64,000 nucleotides of DNA from the NCBI GenBank assembly GCA_028564705.1, contig JAPXFQ010001662.1, positions 4,462,001 to 4,526,000 on the forward strand, in the 5' to 3' direction. The translations under genes and the position numbers were made by a program. A model generated the notes under the pieces. It was not told where the DNA came from and did not search any database. It was given only the letters and a program-made list of their open reading frames with translations. Below, piece by piece: positions 37,126 through 49,535 of the stretch. The number at the start of each line of letters is the position of its first letter. Position 1 is the first letter of the stretch. This DNA is from Apricaphanius iberus. Lineage: Eukaryota > Chordata > Actinopteri > Cyprinodontiformes > Aphaniidae.

Positions 37126-37279
37126 ATGAGAGAAAGATACTGTGACGGACTGGCGACCTGTCCAAGGTGTACCCCGCCTCTCGCCCGTTGACAGCTGGAG
37201 ATAGGCACCAGCCCCCCCGCGACCCCTTGAGGGAATAAGCTTTTCAGAAAATGGATGGATGGATGGATGAGAGAAAGAT
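37126..37279 (+). mobile_element. L2-type LINE 3' end with 13-bp target duplication
   Basis: The insert 37139-37266 begins CTGTGACGGACTGGCGACCT, continues through the CCGCCTCTCGCCC and AGGCACCAGCCCCCC blocks and ends in ATGGATGG units, the canonical teleost L2 3' end. It is flanked by ATGAGAGAAAGAT at 37126-37138 and 37267-37279. It is a strongly 5'-truncated copy. Confidence 0.85.
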
Positions 37280-37515
37280 GTGAGAATTAAAGTGACCGAG
37301 AAGGAATGGAGCCTCAGTTGCAAAAAAGTTTTTAGTTATATTAAGTCCATATTTTGGCAAGAATATGCATGGAAACTATTGGTTAGATTTTTTATAACAC
37401 CCATGACAATAAGTAAGTATACAAAGCAAATACAACCCTGCTGGAGTGAATGTGGAGAAAGTAACTTTGACCTGAACCATTTTCTCTACACATGTCCAAA
37501 ATTCTAATTATATTA

Positions 37516-37947
37516 GATCCAAGTCCATCCATCCATCCATCATGTTCCGCTTATCCGGGGTCGGGTCGCGGGAGCAGTAGCCTAAGCAAATAGACCCAGA
37601 CCTCCCTCTCCCCGGCTACTTGGGCCAGCTCCTCGGGAGGAATCCTGAGGCGTTCCCAGGCCAGCTGGGAGACATAATCCCTCCAGCGAGTCCTGGGTCT
37701 TCCCCTGGGTCTCCTCCCGGTGGGACGTGCCCAGAACACTTCACCAGGGAGGCGTCCAGGAGGCGTCCTGACCAGATGCCCGAGCCACCTCAACTGGCTC
37801 CTCTCGATGTGGAGGAGCAGCGGCTCTACTCTGAGCTCCCTCCGGATGACCGAGCTTCTCACCCTATCTCTAAGGGAGAGCCCAGCCACCCTACGGAGGA
37901 AACTAATTTCAGCCGCCTATATTCACGATCACCACTCGGATCCAAGT
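37516..37947 (-). mobile_element. truncated fish LINE with ORF2 tail and target duplication
   Basis: On the minus strand 37551-37889 encodes the ORF2 end of a well-known teleost LINE: LRDRVRSSVIRREL, an RSQLRWLGHLVR block, a Arg/Pro-rich RPRGRPRTRWRDYV stretch and PRPDPG just before the stop. A (CCAT)n run at the left is the 3' tail in element sense. GATCCAAGT at 37516-37524 and 37939-37947 is the target duplication. The frame is open for about 112 codons, so the copy is fairly young but lacks reverse transcriptase and endonuclease. Confidence 0.85.
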
Positions 37948-38199
37948 GTTAGATTTAATTAAGCAAATTCCTGGTGATGATATTGGTATAGAACAGCACT
38001 ACCTCATGTTTGGTATACAAGCAAAAGGGTTATGAAAAGAAAGTACTTATTTTTTGGGGAATTTGAGAACCACAGCTATTAAACAAATTACACTGGGTTG
38101 GAAAAAAAACCATAACCCCCTAAAATAGATAAATGCTTGAATCGGTCGATCAACTATGTAGAAATGAAAAAATAACACATAGGATGCTGCTTACGTCCT

Positions 38200-38525
38200 C
38201 AATAGAACTAGGAAAGTAGAGTACATCATCCCAGTTCTACTTTTTAGTTTTTATGCTCCTCTTAGCTGGAAAAACTCCCAGACCACTGAACGGCTAAAAA
38301 CCCATCTGTGTGGAGCTACCTTTTATTATAGATTAATGAAGTTGATTAAGTTGGAATTTCATAATTGTAGTATGTTTGAATGTTCTTTATTGATGTTGTA
38401 TTTTCTCTTTTTTATTGTTTTATTGGAGCTTTTAGTCTGTGCCCTATTCAACCAAAGCCTGGCCTTGAATTCCCTTGTTGCTGAAAGTGTTTGACATTAA
38501 ATAATTTGCCTTGCCTTGCTTTGCC
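38200..38525 (+). repeat. LINE 3' end with GCCTT tail
   Basis: Contains AGCTGGAAAAACTCCCAGAC, GGCTAAAAACCCATCTGT, a T-rich stretch, then CCTTGTTGCTGAAAGTG and AATAATTTGCCTTGCCTTGC. This order is the 3' end of an abundant teleost LINE that ends in repeated GCCTT. A similar tail occurs at about 14145. Confidence 0.6.
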
Positions 38526-39524
38526 TCTGTGATAGTGGTGCAATCATGCTGTGGGACTGTTTTGCTGCCACTGGAACTGGCCCATTACACAAAGCGTGTG
38601 TATAAGTACACACAGAAGGCTACCTATAACTTTCTCAACATCTTCTCAAATTCCCATCAGGGCAGTGGAATAGAAGACATGACTGTGTGTTCAAACAGGT
38701 CTGTGATCCCAACACACTCCTTTACTGGTTTAGGAAGGGATAAAAAAAATAACGTGTGTGAAGTTATGTTGTCATTCTCCCCAAAAAAAGAATGTTACAG
38801 ATGAAAAATGTTAAGGCCAAGATAAAATTACATTAATTGGAATGAGTATAGGTAGGCATCTGGCCAGAACTGCATGGATTTCAATGTTTTTCATTTTGTT
38901 TCATCTTCCTGTGAGGTCATTTTTTTTTTTAATTGTGATGGTGATTCTACTTGAACTGAGAAACTCTGAGGCAAAGTGGTGCCTTCTTAGGCTCCTACGG
39001 ATGGGAAAGCAGTGGATAAAAAGGGCAAATGAATAACCAGGTCAAGACAGCAGAGCAGTGAGGGTGAAGGATGAGAGCCACGTGCTGGATAAGGATGAGA
39101 GAGGAGGGAGGTACATGTACCTCGTGAGATACAGACAAGCAGTGAGGTAGAGAAGGGCTTTTGTTGCTCTTGTGTAACTGTAGCTGTCTGTTTCTGCTGC
39201 GTCTGCTGCCCTACCTTTGGCATGCTGGTTCACATGCAGATTACTCGGGTTGCTGCTTTAGGCAATTCAAGGGTAAGAGGAGGCTGAAGAGGTTGGGATG
39301 GAAGCTCTGCATGGTAGCATTTACTGAGTCAGACTCGACCAGCGTAATTGCTCCTGCATTTTTAATGAGTGGCTGCTGCGCACACTTTAAAGGAGCAGTG
39401 CACCACAGGATCCCTGCATGGTTTCATGATAGTGCCCTGTCCACCCTCCAGTATAAGGGCAGATCGAGAAGACACATCTTATCCTTGATGGGTTTTTTTA
39501 TGAACAGGTCTAAACTACTTTTCT

Positions 39525-40280
39525 AAAGTATTCACACTCCTTGAACTTGTTGACATTTTTTGAAATTACAACCCCAGCCTTCATGTACTTTAGTGAAACT
39601 TTATAATAATGTCATGAAGTGGAAACATAGTTTTTGAAGTATCTTTATATACAAATCTTAAAATTGTGGCATCCATAGACATTTACACACTTTTTCTGTT
39701 ATACCCCTTAATATAATTTAGTTTTATCAAATGCCTTCAGATGTCATCTTATTTGTCATCTTATTTGCAAATGAAGTCCATCTTGGGTGTAGTGCATGCA
39801 TTAAATAATCCATGGAGCACTCTTTAAAAATGCAAGTATAAGGCAGCTGGTCAGAGTTGATATGAAGATGTTTAGGGCAAAGCATAGGGTGATTCTGAAG
39901 GAAAACTCCATGGATGGTGCAGAAGACTTGAGACTGGGAATGAGGCTCACCTTCCTGCAGGACAACCCGAAACACACAGATCTTCACAGCTAAATTATAT
40001 TTCTGTGTGAGGACTGAAATATATTCAAGGGACAAAAGAATTCCAGTTACCTTCCACTTAAGCGATTAAGATCAAAGCAGTTGAAACAATCCACACAAAA
40101 TCCTGAGAAATACAAACATCCCAATAAAACACAATGGCGTTTGTTATTGTACCTCCCCAAAACATGAATATTCTGATAATATAAATACATTTGCAAGGCT
40201 GTACACCCTGCTTAACCTGCTTGTAATGAATGTACTGAAACAGAGTACTTGCGTTTTGAATTTTGTTCACCAGTCAAATT
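39525..40280 (+). mobile_element. decayed Tc1-like transposon
   Basis: The left end reads AAGTATTCACACTCCTTGAA, as in common fish Tc1 ends. Plus-strand 39940-39985 encodes FLQDNPKHTD, the second catalytic Asp region (family form FQQDNDPKHTA) with a residue lost. Neighbouring words (GGAAAACTCCATGGATGGTG, AGACTTGAGACTGGG) also match Tc1 interiors. There is no intact frame. Confidence 0.6.
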
Positions 40281-42883
40281 AAACCGTTTTGCTATTGTTA
40301 ATGCTTTGAAAAATTGATGCCCAATGCTTATTAAAATGATATAAACAGTCTTGTCTATATTCTAACTAGGCACTGGGCTCACTTTCTAGTCTGTGGCCTG
40401 CCTCATTACCAAACATGTTATGGTAAATTGTAACCCCCCTATGGGGAAGAATCCATAACCAGACAGTCTCAAATATGCATTTCATTAAAGTTTTTAGTGT
40501 TGGAAATGAAGTTATATTTTTCTCTTCTTTTGCAATCAAATCCAGGAACACCACCTGCAGCGAATAACACAGTTGGGAGGATGATTATTGGTATTATTTT
40601 TTACTGGGGTCCTTCATTTACTTAAAGATGTTGTAGTCTGAGAGAGCATAAAAAATAACTTTGCACATGCCACATAAAGGAATTTGCTTTTCAATTCCTT
40701 GTGGCTGAACAATCCAATTGCCAGGAAACATCACCCATATTCTCTGAGATGAAAGTGGGAGGAAACCCTGGACACAGACACACAAATGGTAGTGAAGCTT
40801 TACCAGTGTGATTACAGGAGGAGGCCCCAGTCTGTCTTCTACCAAACATATAAACTGGCTCGCCTGCAAAAAAATTTCTACACAGCCGTATTAGTAGTGG
40901 CAGGCACAATAAAAAAGACCGTGTCATGCATAGCTTGAAAAATGGCTCCGGAAAAAGCCAATCCTGCCATGAATGGGGATAAGCAAATAGGCATGAGGGC
41001 TTGAGTAGCTGCCAGTCCTGTCAGATCCCTCCCACCGCTCTCACTCCGCCACAATGAGCTCCTAAACAAATAAGAATATGTGCACCAATTTAGACCAGCA
41101 GATGAACCTTGCGGAGCCTTGTCGAGCAAGTTGGGGGGATTACCAGGAGCAAACATTCCTTTCTCCCAGCTTTATTTGAGTTAAATGACTCAAGCCAACC
41201 TCTTAGACATGGTTTCATTGGCAGACCCTTCCACTGCTCCAGCTGCTTTGGAGGCTCCGAGGTGTGCACATTAGTCACTGTATGGAAAAACACTGAGCAG
41301 GACAGGTAGGCGGCATGAATTAGTTCGCAAGGACACTGATGAAGAGAGCAAGCCCAGCCAACGGAGTGTCCAACCAGGAAATAAATAGAAAGAAAAGGCA
41401 AATAGAAAGCCCTGGGCACGACAATACTCCAAGTGGAGGAGAGATTATTTTACTTCATCAGTAATTAGAAGCACATAAACAGCCTTTGGCAACAGAATTA
41501 AAAGGTGCCATTATGATATGTGATCTCTTTACAAGAGGCTGGTTTTCTTTCTTTTCTGTTTGTACTCTGGTTTAATCATCAGCTCTGATGGTCCACAGAT
41601 TTTGAAGGTTTTGGTTAGAACAGGTGAGTCCCTGAACATAGAAAATGTGTTAAAAACTTTGATGCTGAACACCGCTTATTTCTGTAAAGGCAGCTGAAAG
41701 CCTCTTACATCTGAAAGAGAAACAACTGTACAGATTGAGAAGGGAAAATACATCAAAGGAGTCGGAGAAAAATCTCCCCTATTGTTTCTTTTAAAGTATG
41801 CAAAATATTACTGTTACAAGTTTTGTTGAACAATGCAAATGTTTGCATTTGTGTATTTTTCTGTTGCTGGATATGATTTTTTTTTATTCTGTATTTTTCT
41901 GTCCTTGGGCTCTTAAGAAAATATTCGAAAACAGTTGCTTTGAAAAACAGTTACTAATTCCCTGCCTGCTTTTTCCTCTCTCATTAGCTGTCTTGAGTGC
42001 CCTGTGGAGGACTTCTATCCATTATTTATCTCTAGCCCCCAAAAACAACAGCTGCATGCTTGTGCAACCACCATATGTTATGCTTCCCCCAACATATTGA
42101 GAAGAACAGTGTTGAACAGCAAGCTTTACATCAACCCACAGAAATCTGTTTCCAGTAGTGTTCAGATGTGCCACATTTGAATTGTCTTCTGATCTTTTAT
42201 TTTATTCCCAACCCATCAGTGGAAGAAGCACAGAGGCGTCCTTCAACAATGAAGCACTTTTACATTTGTCATTTCACCACAATTCCACCTTGCAGAGTAT
42301 TTCTGAATGTTTCAGCATCAATGGAATCATGATATGAGGAGAAGAAGGTCACATTAGGATTTAGCCAATAAAGCAATAAACCCTTGTAGGAGCTGTAGTT
42401 GGCGCTACAGAACAAATTCTGTCACCTCAGCACTTTAGCAAGTGCAATTAATCACTAAGCTGACACAATCTTGCCGTCTTGAGAACACTGGATAAACACT
42501 TTGGCAATGGTTAGCCAATGTTCCCCAACCCACACCCATGATAATTGTGATGATATCTGTTGATACTTGTCTCAATAACAAAAGTATTCAGGGACTTTGT
42601 GGCCTAATTTTAAAGGATTCCAATAAAGAACAAGGTGAAGCGCTGATTTGCTATGGGGTACTGTGCTTAAGTCACGAATGAGACATTCTTGGAATTTTTT
42701 TTGCTATATCATTTCCGACCACAGACAATACAGAGCTTCAAGTTAATAACACGCCAACATAATCTTTATAATAATTTCGAATTCTCACATTCAAATTTTG
42801 TTCACTATCTAAGCCAGGCTGCTATATTATCTGGACATATAAAAAATGCTGGTGCCGCAAGAGCGTTGCAACTCTGAGAGACT

Positions 42884-42912
42884 ATACAGGCACATCTCAT
42901 AAATTGGAATAA
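42884..42912. repeat. Tc1 end fragment
   Basis: ACAGGCACATCTCATAAATT followed by GGAAT resembles the outermost bases of the 'acaggtgcatctcaataaattagaat' class of fish Tc1 elements. Only one end was seen. Confidence 0.35.
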
Positions 42913-45900
42913 GCATTCCAGTGAGGCGTATTTGTCAGATTAAAAGTTAATTTAAAGTGACATATAAGCAGGTATTATACATAGTTTGTATTAAGTCCAC
43001 ATTCCTATATTAATCTCCTTTCCATTGGTCTGACATAATATTATAATCTTCTAATAAATGTTACGTCATGTTTTCATTAGCTGTGAGGGGAACGTTTTGT
43101 TTAATTTGAGAGCAAAAAAAAGAATGCATTTGGGGGGTTAGGGGGAAAAAAATCTGATTCAATCTGATTTTTTTCAACTCTATAGTATTGTTAGTTTCTT
43201 TTGGTGCACTTATTCTTTTCAAATATATATATATTTTTTGCTTAACAACTAAAAAAAGCTACAACAGAGCCCCCATTTCATCCATCTACATTAATGATCC
43301 TTGACTTCCACAGTATCTTTAACCCACATGTTACATCAGTTCAACCAATGTGTGTTTGCCTGCTTTTCCGAAGCTTGGTTGCTGCTTGAAACCTCTTAGC
43401 CTTTAGAAGTTTTATTAAGAGGATTTCTGGCTAGATGTGCTTTTTTGTTGATGCAGTGACAGTTGGCATTGGTGTTGTGCATGCTTGTCTTGCTTACATC
43501 TAAGTAGCAGCAAGCTTGAAAATGTTGCAAAAGCATAGTTTTTAAGTAAAGTTTTGTAATGTTTTTAGTTTTATTTAAAACCCACATTTTAGGTGTTCTT
43601 GAATGTTCTTATGAAAGGATTGAGACTATTTAAACTTCAACATACTGCTAGTGAATGTGCTCTTTTGTAACATTTAATTTATGTTCATGCATGCCCTACT
43701 GTATATTAAGGGATTTTTGTTTGGTTATCTTTTATCCCATCTAATATTTGTCAGAAGGAGACAAATATTAGCCACGTCCTTGATTTTTTGCTGATTCCTA
43801 ATTTCTTTGTGTGAAACACAAAGAAGAACCTCTCTATTTTCAAACTAAAAAAATAATTAAATTAAAAAAATGGCGACCAATGAGCTTCTGGATAAGATTA
43901 AGATTTTAATAGGGCATTTGCGACACCCCTACATAATTACTTTTTGTTTAATCTTTTTGTTATTTACTTTTGTGCCCACCGGTTTGCATTACCTACTTTG
44001 GTAAAATCTTAAATTTCTGAACCGATACCATACTCTATACTTTAAATTGGAATGATTTGGGATTTAGGGGAGTTGCTGACTGTATCCAAGTTGTCAAGAA
44101 CCTGTGGCTGTTCAGCAGTTTTTAATCTATTAGCCAAACAATGCTCTGCCTTTACAGCTTTTTCCACCTTTGATGTGTTGCTATTTTCCTTTTTGTATCT
44201 GCTAGTACTTGCTCAGCATTTTTTTCTGTTTAGATTCTAAAGAATTTTATTTTTTCAGCATTCTTAATACGACATAAGATAGCTTGTGGGTTTTTTTTGG
44301 TTTTTTTCTGGACATTGTACAATTTGTCTTTGAATTGAACTTGCAGAGACATGTTATACTTGTAAAATTCACTAGGGTTTTGAATCTCTTCCATTTGTGT
44401 GTATTCTTTCTCTCAGAGAAATTATCATCTACAGGCTGCCAACTCCCATTCTGGGCTGCAGAAATTTCTTCTCTAAGATAATCTCTGATAATTTAGGTTT
44501 TTAAGATTGTGTTGACATACTCAAAAAGCTCCACACTAGTAAACTGCCAAATGAATCTAAGTGGTTTCCATATTTAGATGTAATTGCTACTTAACTGGAA
44601 ACAGAAAAGTAATTTTTCTCATATTTTACATTTGAATTGCATTACCTGAGAAATTATGAAATATATATTGACAGGAGATAACATGTTTATAGTTGTGAGA
44701 TTATAAATACCGTAATATTTTCCAAATGTTAGATTTTACTTTTGTTATTGTGACTGTATTTTCTGGCAAATTATACCAAATTGACAGCAGCCATTAGTCA
44801 TCACTGTGATCAGTGTCAAAGATCAATATTAATGTTCCAAGGTAATCCACCAATACTATTTAATAGCGTTTTTAAACCTGATTTTGTTTGTTGAGGGATT
44901 TCAAAGAAACTTTTTATGATGCATGAACAATATACAGACTTGCATTATTAGTTGCATGCATAATAAGCAGGAGGAAGGAGGTGAGGGGAGCTGCAAGTGA
45001 GGAAGGGTGGGAGTCCTGTTGAGTTCGCCGAGTTCACTGAAAGGGAATGACACACTGCTCACCCTCCTGCAGTGTCTCTTTTTCTCTCTCAATCAGGGTG
45101 GATGTGAATAATTTATATCATATAATTTATCCCTCGAACTCTCCACCTCATACACTTTAACACACAGACGTACTCACACATACGTGTAATTTTCTCCTTC
45201 CTCTATCAAACACACACAGAGATCCCTCAGGGGGTTGGGTCCTGGGTATAGTGTGGATTAAGCGAGCTGGAATCTGCACACGGAGAAACCTGATAGGCCT
45301 TCACTGTGCCAAACACATGAGGTCACCCTGACTGACTGATCCCGCTTGCCAGCTATTCCCCCTCCCAGTACATGTTAAAACCCAATGTCTCTGAGAAATT
45401 ATCAAGAAGACTTGAGAGGTTTTTTTTTTGAGCTTGATGTGTTTCTGGAAATGCAAGAGTTGTTTTATATACCCAAAATGCTTCTAAAGCTTTTTAGGGC
45501 AAAACATTTTTCCTATTAAGAGTCGTCTGATTTATTACAAGTTGGGTCTAATTTAATCGTTTTGCCATTAGTTAATGGTCGGATCAGCAAAAGAGTTCAG
45601 GTTTTGCATAAATAACAATATAACAATGTCCGTCCAAAGTCTTTAATTAGGATTTCAGTTCATGAAGTAAAGTAAATGGAGATTTTTCCAAAGGAAAATT
45701 AAGATAGTTACCCTTAGAGCAGTAACCTGGAGATCTACAGAGTTGGCAAATTAGAAAGGCATTTCAAAGTGCTCTGTGGTGAGCTTAGTCTTCCTGTAAT
45801 TCAGCACAGTAATTAATTACAACTTCCAGGTAAAAAAATGACTCAAATTGACACTACAGTTTCTGCTCCACTTCTGACTAGCCTGGTAACACTGTTGTTC

Positions 45901-46140
45901 CAGCACAACTGTATAACAAGAATGCTCTGATTTATTTTAGGGAAACCCTGCAGTGATTTTGCAAGTCTTACTTTCTCCACATAATCACTCTATTTTATAG
46001 AACACTTAAAAAAAAATGCATATCAGACATTTTTAAGACATAGTGCTTACATTTATTCTCCAGTTTAATATTTGGATCAAATATTATGTTTATTTCATGT
46101 TAAATTAAATTAATGTAATGGATCTTATCCATTATAACTT

Positions 46141-46166
46141 ACTTTAAAAGTTATAACTTTTAAAGT
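46141..46166. repeat. 26-bp palindrome
   Basis: ACTTTAAAAGTT, then AT, then the reverse complement AACTTTTAAAGT. It is perfect but AT-rich, and may be chance or a transposon scar. Confidence 0.6.
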
Positions 46167-46177
46167 AGAATAGAGAT

Positions 46178-46328
46178 TTGAACCCAAATTACTATGATGG
46201 ACTGGCAACCTGTCCAGGCTGTACCACCTCTCTCGCCCGATGATTGCTGGAGATATGCACCAGGCCCCCACAACCCTGCATAGGACAGACTGTATAGATA
46301 ATGGATAGATGGACTTGAAGCCAAATTA
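46178..46328 (+). mobile_element. L2-type LINE 3' end with target duplication
   Basis: The insert 46192-46314 carries GATGGACTGGCAACCTGTCC, a CTCTCGCCCGATGA block and an ATGGATAGATGG tail. It is flanked by TTGAACCCAAATTA (46178-46191) and TTGAAGCCAAATTA (46315-46328), a 14-bp duplication with one mismatch. Confidence 0.8.
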
Positions 46329-47526
46329 TAAACCAAATATCAAGTTACTGACATATTCAGACTTCAAACACTGAACACGAAAGTCAAACCATTGTTGTTT
46401 GAATCCAAAATTTCGCACCGAAAGGACAGTTTGAAGATTAGAAAATTGGTTCCCATCCCGAAAATAGATAAAAGAAGACACTTCCTGAGACCAGTTATCT
46501 ATATTTAATATACATGGGACACTGAATGCAGAGGCAGGAATGCTTTAGGTCTTTTTGTAAAACGTTAAGACAAATATAGTTTTGAGTTATATTACCTTAA
46601 CTCAAAGCTAATAGCCAACAACTTGTCTTATATTGACACAAAGTACACCAACATATTTGGGTCTTTAATCTATTGTGAGAAAAAACACAAAAAAGTACAC
46701 CCAAGTGTAAGCTCTAGAGACTCGTCTTTTATCCCAAGCAGTGCTTTGAAATACTCTCCCAAACCCAAACAATGCTGTCAACTCAAAGCACAGGCCACAA
46801 AAGGACCCTAAACATGTGTTCTTTAGATCCCAGCTCCTGTTCTCTTGTCACACAATCATGCAAGATGGACACCCACTTTCAGTTAGCCACACACATACAA
46901 AACAACATGAACAGACCTAGCACGCATTCACACAACCGTGTCCGCACTCACACAATAATACACTAACTACCACCCCTCCACACAACCCACACCCCCAATG
47001 ACAGAGCAGTCACCTCCTGCTCCCACGCATCTCATGTTCTCCCAATATTATGTTAAAACGGACACGCATAATTGCGCTGGCATGGTTCCTTGTTTTTGTT
47101 GGCTGTTATCAATGGCCTCAGTAATGTCTCTGACAGAGGTGATCGCTGCTGCAGGCACCACAAATCTACATCGCTGCGTGCACAAATATGCTGCTTCCAT
47201 AAGGTCCTGCTGGATGATTTAAAGCAGTGAAATTACTTTACTTCAGATGCCAGTAAATCGGATCATTTCAAGAGGAGGATAAATGTTAATATGACATTTA
47301 CAGTTCTGTCTTTTCTGGTATTAAGTTTCTTTGTGGCTTTCTTGTTCTGGCCCATGAGTTAATATAGGACATAATAAGGTATAGTCAGATATCTAAACGA
47401 AAAGAAAGTCTTTCTTAGGCATTTCTTTAACTACAATACATGCCTGCTGCTGTTTTGTGTGTTTTGAGCTCTCTGCAACCCTGAATGCCCTATTCTGTGC
47501 GAGTCATTTTCAGGTTGGCTTAAGTT

Positions 47527-48056
47527 TTAAAGGGATACCAGGCAAGTCTGAGTGTTTTCTCTGTGATGCTCCCCTTAGCGTCCGTTAGTAAAAGTTGCTT
47601 TCAAACACACTGTCTTAAAAACGAACTGTTATCCCCCCCTCGCCACGAGCAACCCAGCTGATCAGTTGCCAACCCATCTGAGCGCAGCAACCGGTTATCA
47701 AAACTACCGGATATCAGTTATGGCTACCGAGGTAAGTAAAGGTATAGTTTCTTACTATCATCTTCCTAGCCGGCTCTGCCATCACTTTGCCACACTCTTT
47801 AGCCGGGTTTCGTTAGCCTGCCTCAGTGTTGGGGAATGTTTGCCGAAAACTGATCCTGCTTCTCGCGATGTTTGAGACTTCGTGAGACTGAAGGACACCG
47901 GGTACGGCACACTGACCTTGCAAGTGGGATATTCTTCCTACAGGCAGTAGGGGCGGGCGAGAGAGCCTTATTTCGCCCTGTAATGAGTCATTTAACCATA
48001 TACCGACTTACGAAGATGATTAATTAACATGAAAATGTTGGCTGGTGTCTCTTTAA
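47527..48056. mobile_element. non-autonomous DNA transposon with TTAA flanks
   Basis: Inverted ends AGGGATACCAGGC (47531-47543) and, reverse complemented, AGAGACACCAGC (48041-48052) are each flanked by TTAA (47527-47530 and 48053-48056). The interior is unusually CpG-rich for the region. It holds ATGGCTACCGAG directly followed by GTAAGT (near 47718-47735), which looks like a start codon next to a splice donor. TTAA is the piggyBac target, but the end sequence is not a known piggyBac end, so the class is open. Confidence 0.55.
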
Positions 48057-49489
48057 TGCTCCTGATGTCATCATGTATGCAAACAATGTGTAGTCTGTTG
48101 ACTTAACATAAAGCACTGTGGGGAGACGTTAATGTTCATGTGGATACTTCAGATTTTTTTAAAAGGTTGGGTTTAGCTAAGGAAGTAGAAAATGTCTTAC
48201 CTGTGGTTGAAAACCATCTTTACTTTTTCATGTTCTTTTAATGAGTCCTTAGCTAAAATATAATACATTTTTATCATTACTTTTTCAGTCATTAGCAAAT
48301 CAGATAGGTGTTTTGCTCTGTTAAAATAACCCATATTTGACAAACTGTTATCAAATGCTGTTATATTAGGACATTGATATCGGTAACCATTCCCTTTTGG
48401 GTTTAGATTGTAATTGACTTTTTTTTTATTTTTTTTATTTACTTTTAATTCTTTAAAAATGTCTACCTAAATTTCCAGAAGCAAATTAAACGCTGCCCAC
48501 ACAGCTTTTTCTTCACTGTGAATAGATGTTTCACTGATAAATTTGTCTTTGTCTTTATTCCAATTCTCTCTAGATCGATGGAGCTTTACGTTTTTTCCAA
48601 TCATTTTTATGTTATTCAGTTCATTGAGATGGATTTACAAAAACTCTTCAGGGTAATCGTGGGAAGTTGTTTCCGGGCTCCCTTCCCCCCCTTCCTTCCT
48701 TTAGCAGCTCAGGTTTATTTTTTGGGTTAGCGAGGGTGAGTTAATGGAGAACGTCAAACCAGCTTGTAGTGCTGCCTTTGCTTTGACCCCTGCAGATTGT
48801 AGAGTGACCTTTGTGGTGTTGCCCTGAGCCTGCATTTGGAATCCAATCTCCTCACAGGGATATGCTGCATGTTTTAGCAGTCTGGTTTGATAACTTTACC
48901 GGATTGATAGTGTTCATCATCCCACTAATGAAACGTGCTTTGTTTTCACCTGCAGTGACCTGGGGTACTAGGGTTGCATGGCTCACAGGGGGGAAACATT
49001 TTTTGTTTAATCACATTCTTTTTGGCTTGATGGAAAGAGAATAGGCAATCAGCTTTGTTATATTCTTACAATGAAAATTAATTACATTTTTCTGAAACAC
49101 ACTGTCTGCAACTTCCAATAAATCCATGCAAACTGACATTTTGTGTTTTATTAGATCCATTTGAAGTGTTAATGAAGTGACAGAAGCATCTAACATGAAA
49201 CGACTGCTAATCAAATTGAATCTCTGTTACTCTAAATCTCTGAGTTTTATCAGCGCTACTGCAATATACCTCAATTTTCCTTACATGTTGAACATGACTA
49301 AAAAGGATAATGTGCTCATGTAAGTCATCTACATTACTCCTACTCTCGCACTGATTAAAAATGGGGAGGAAAAAAATCAGTGTACACAGAGTAGCCACAT
49401 TGTTAAGGTATTTTATCCTAGAACAAAAATTACACAGCCCTGATCTCAAAGTTGTTACATTTGTCATCCGAAGGAGTGCTTCTCCATGC

Positions 49490-49535
49490 CTATTTGTTTC
49501 TCTCTCCATCCCATAATGGAGAGAGAAACAAATAG
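49490..49535. repeat. perfect 20-bp hairpin
   Basis: CTATTTGTTTCTCTCTCCAT at 49490-49509 is followed by the loop CCCATA and the exact reverse complement at 49516-49535. A perfect 20-bp stem in non-repetitive intron is unlikely by chance. It is shorter than a usual pre-miRNA stem and the flanks do not extend the pairing clearly. Confidence 0.85.

Larger units (their letters stand above)
36860..38200 (+). pseudogene. L1/Tx1-type LINE ORF2 C-terminal remnant
   Basis: Plus-strand pieces encode LPSTHFYRYLKVTSYIK (36953-37000), then a stretch with KLLVRFFITPMTISKY and CWSECGESNFDLNHF ending in CPKF (37370-37505), then IKQITLGWKKNHNP near 38080. These match, in order, the region after the reverse transcriptase of L1-like fish LINEs, including the zinc-knuckle-like CW-CG-H-CP segment. 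The frame is broken by stops and by two younger insertions (37139-37266 and 37525-37938). Confidence 0.7.

Noticed and set aside
47527..48056. piggyBac assignment from TTAA flanks
   Set aside because: The inverted ends do not begin like known piggyBac ends and TTAA is common in AT-rich DNA, so the class is left open.
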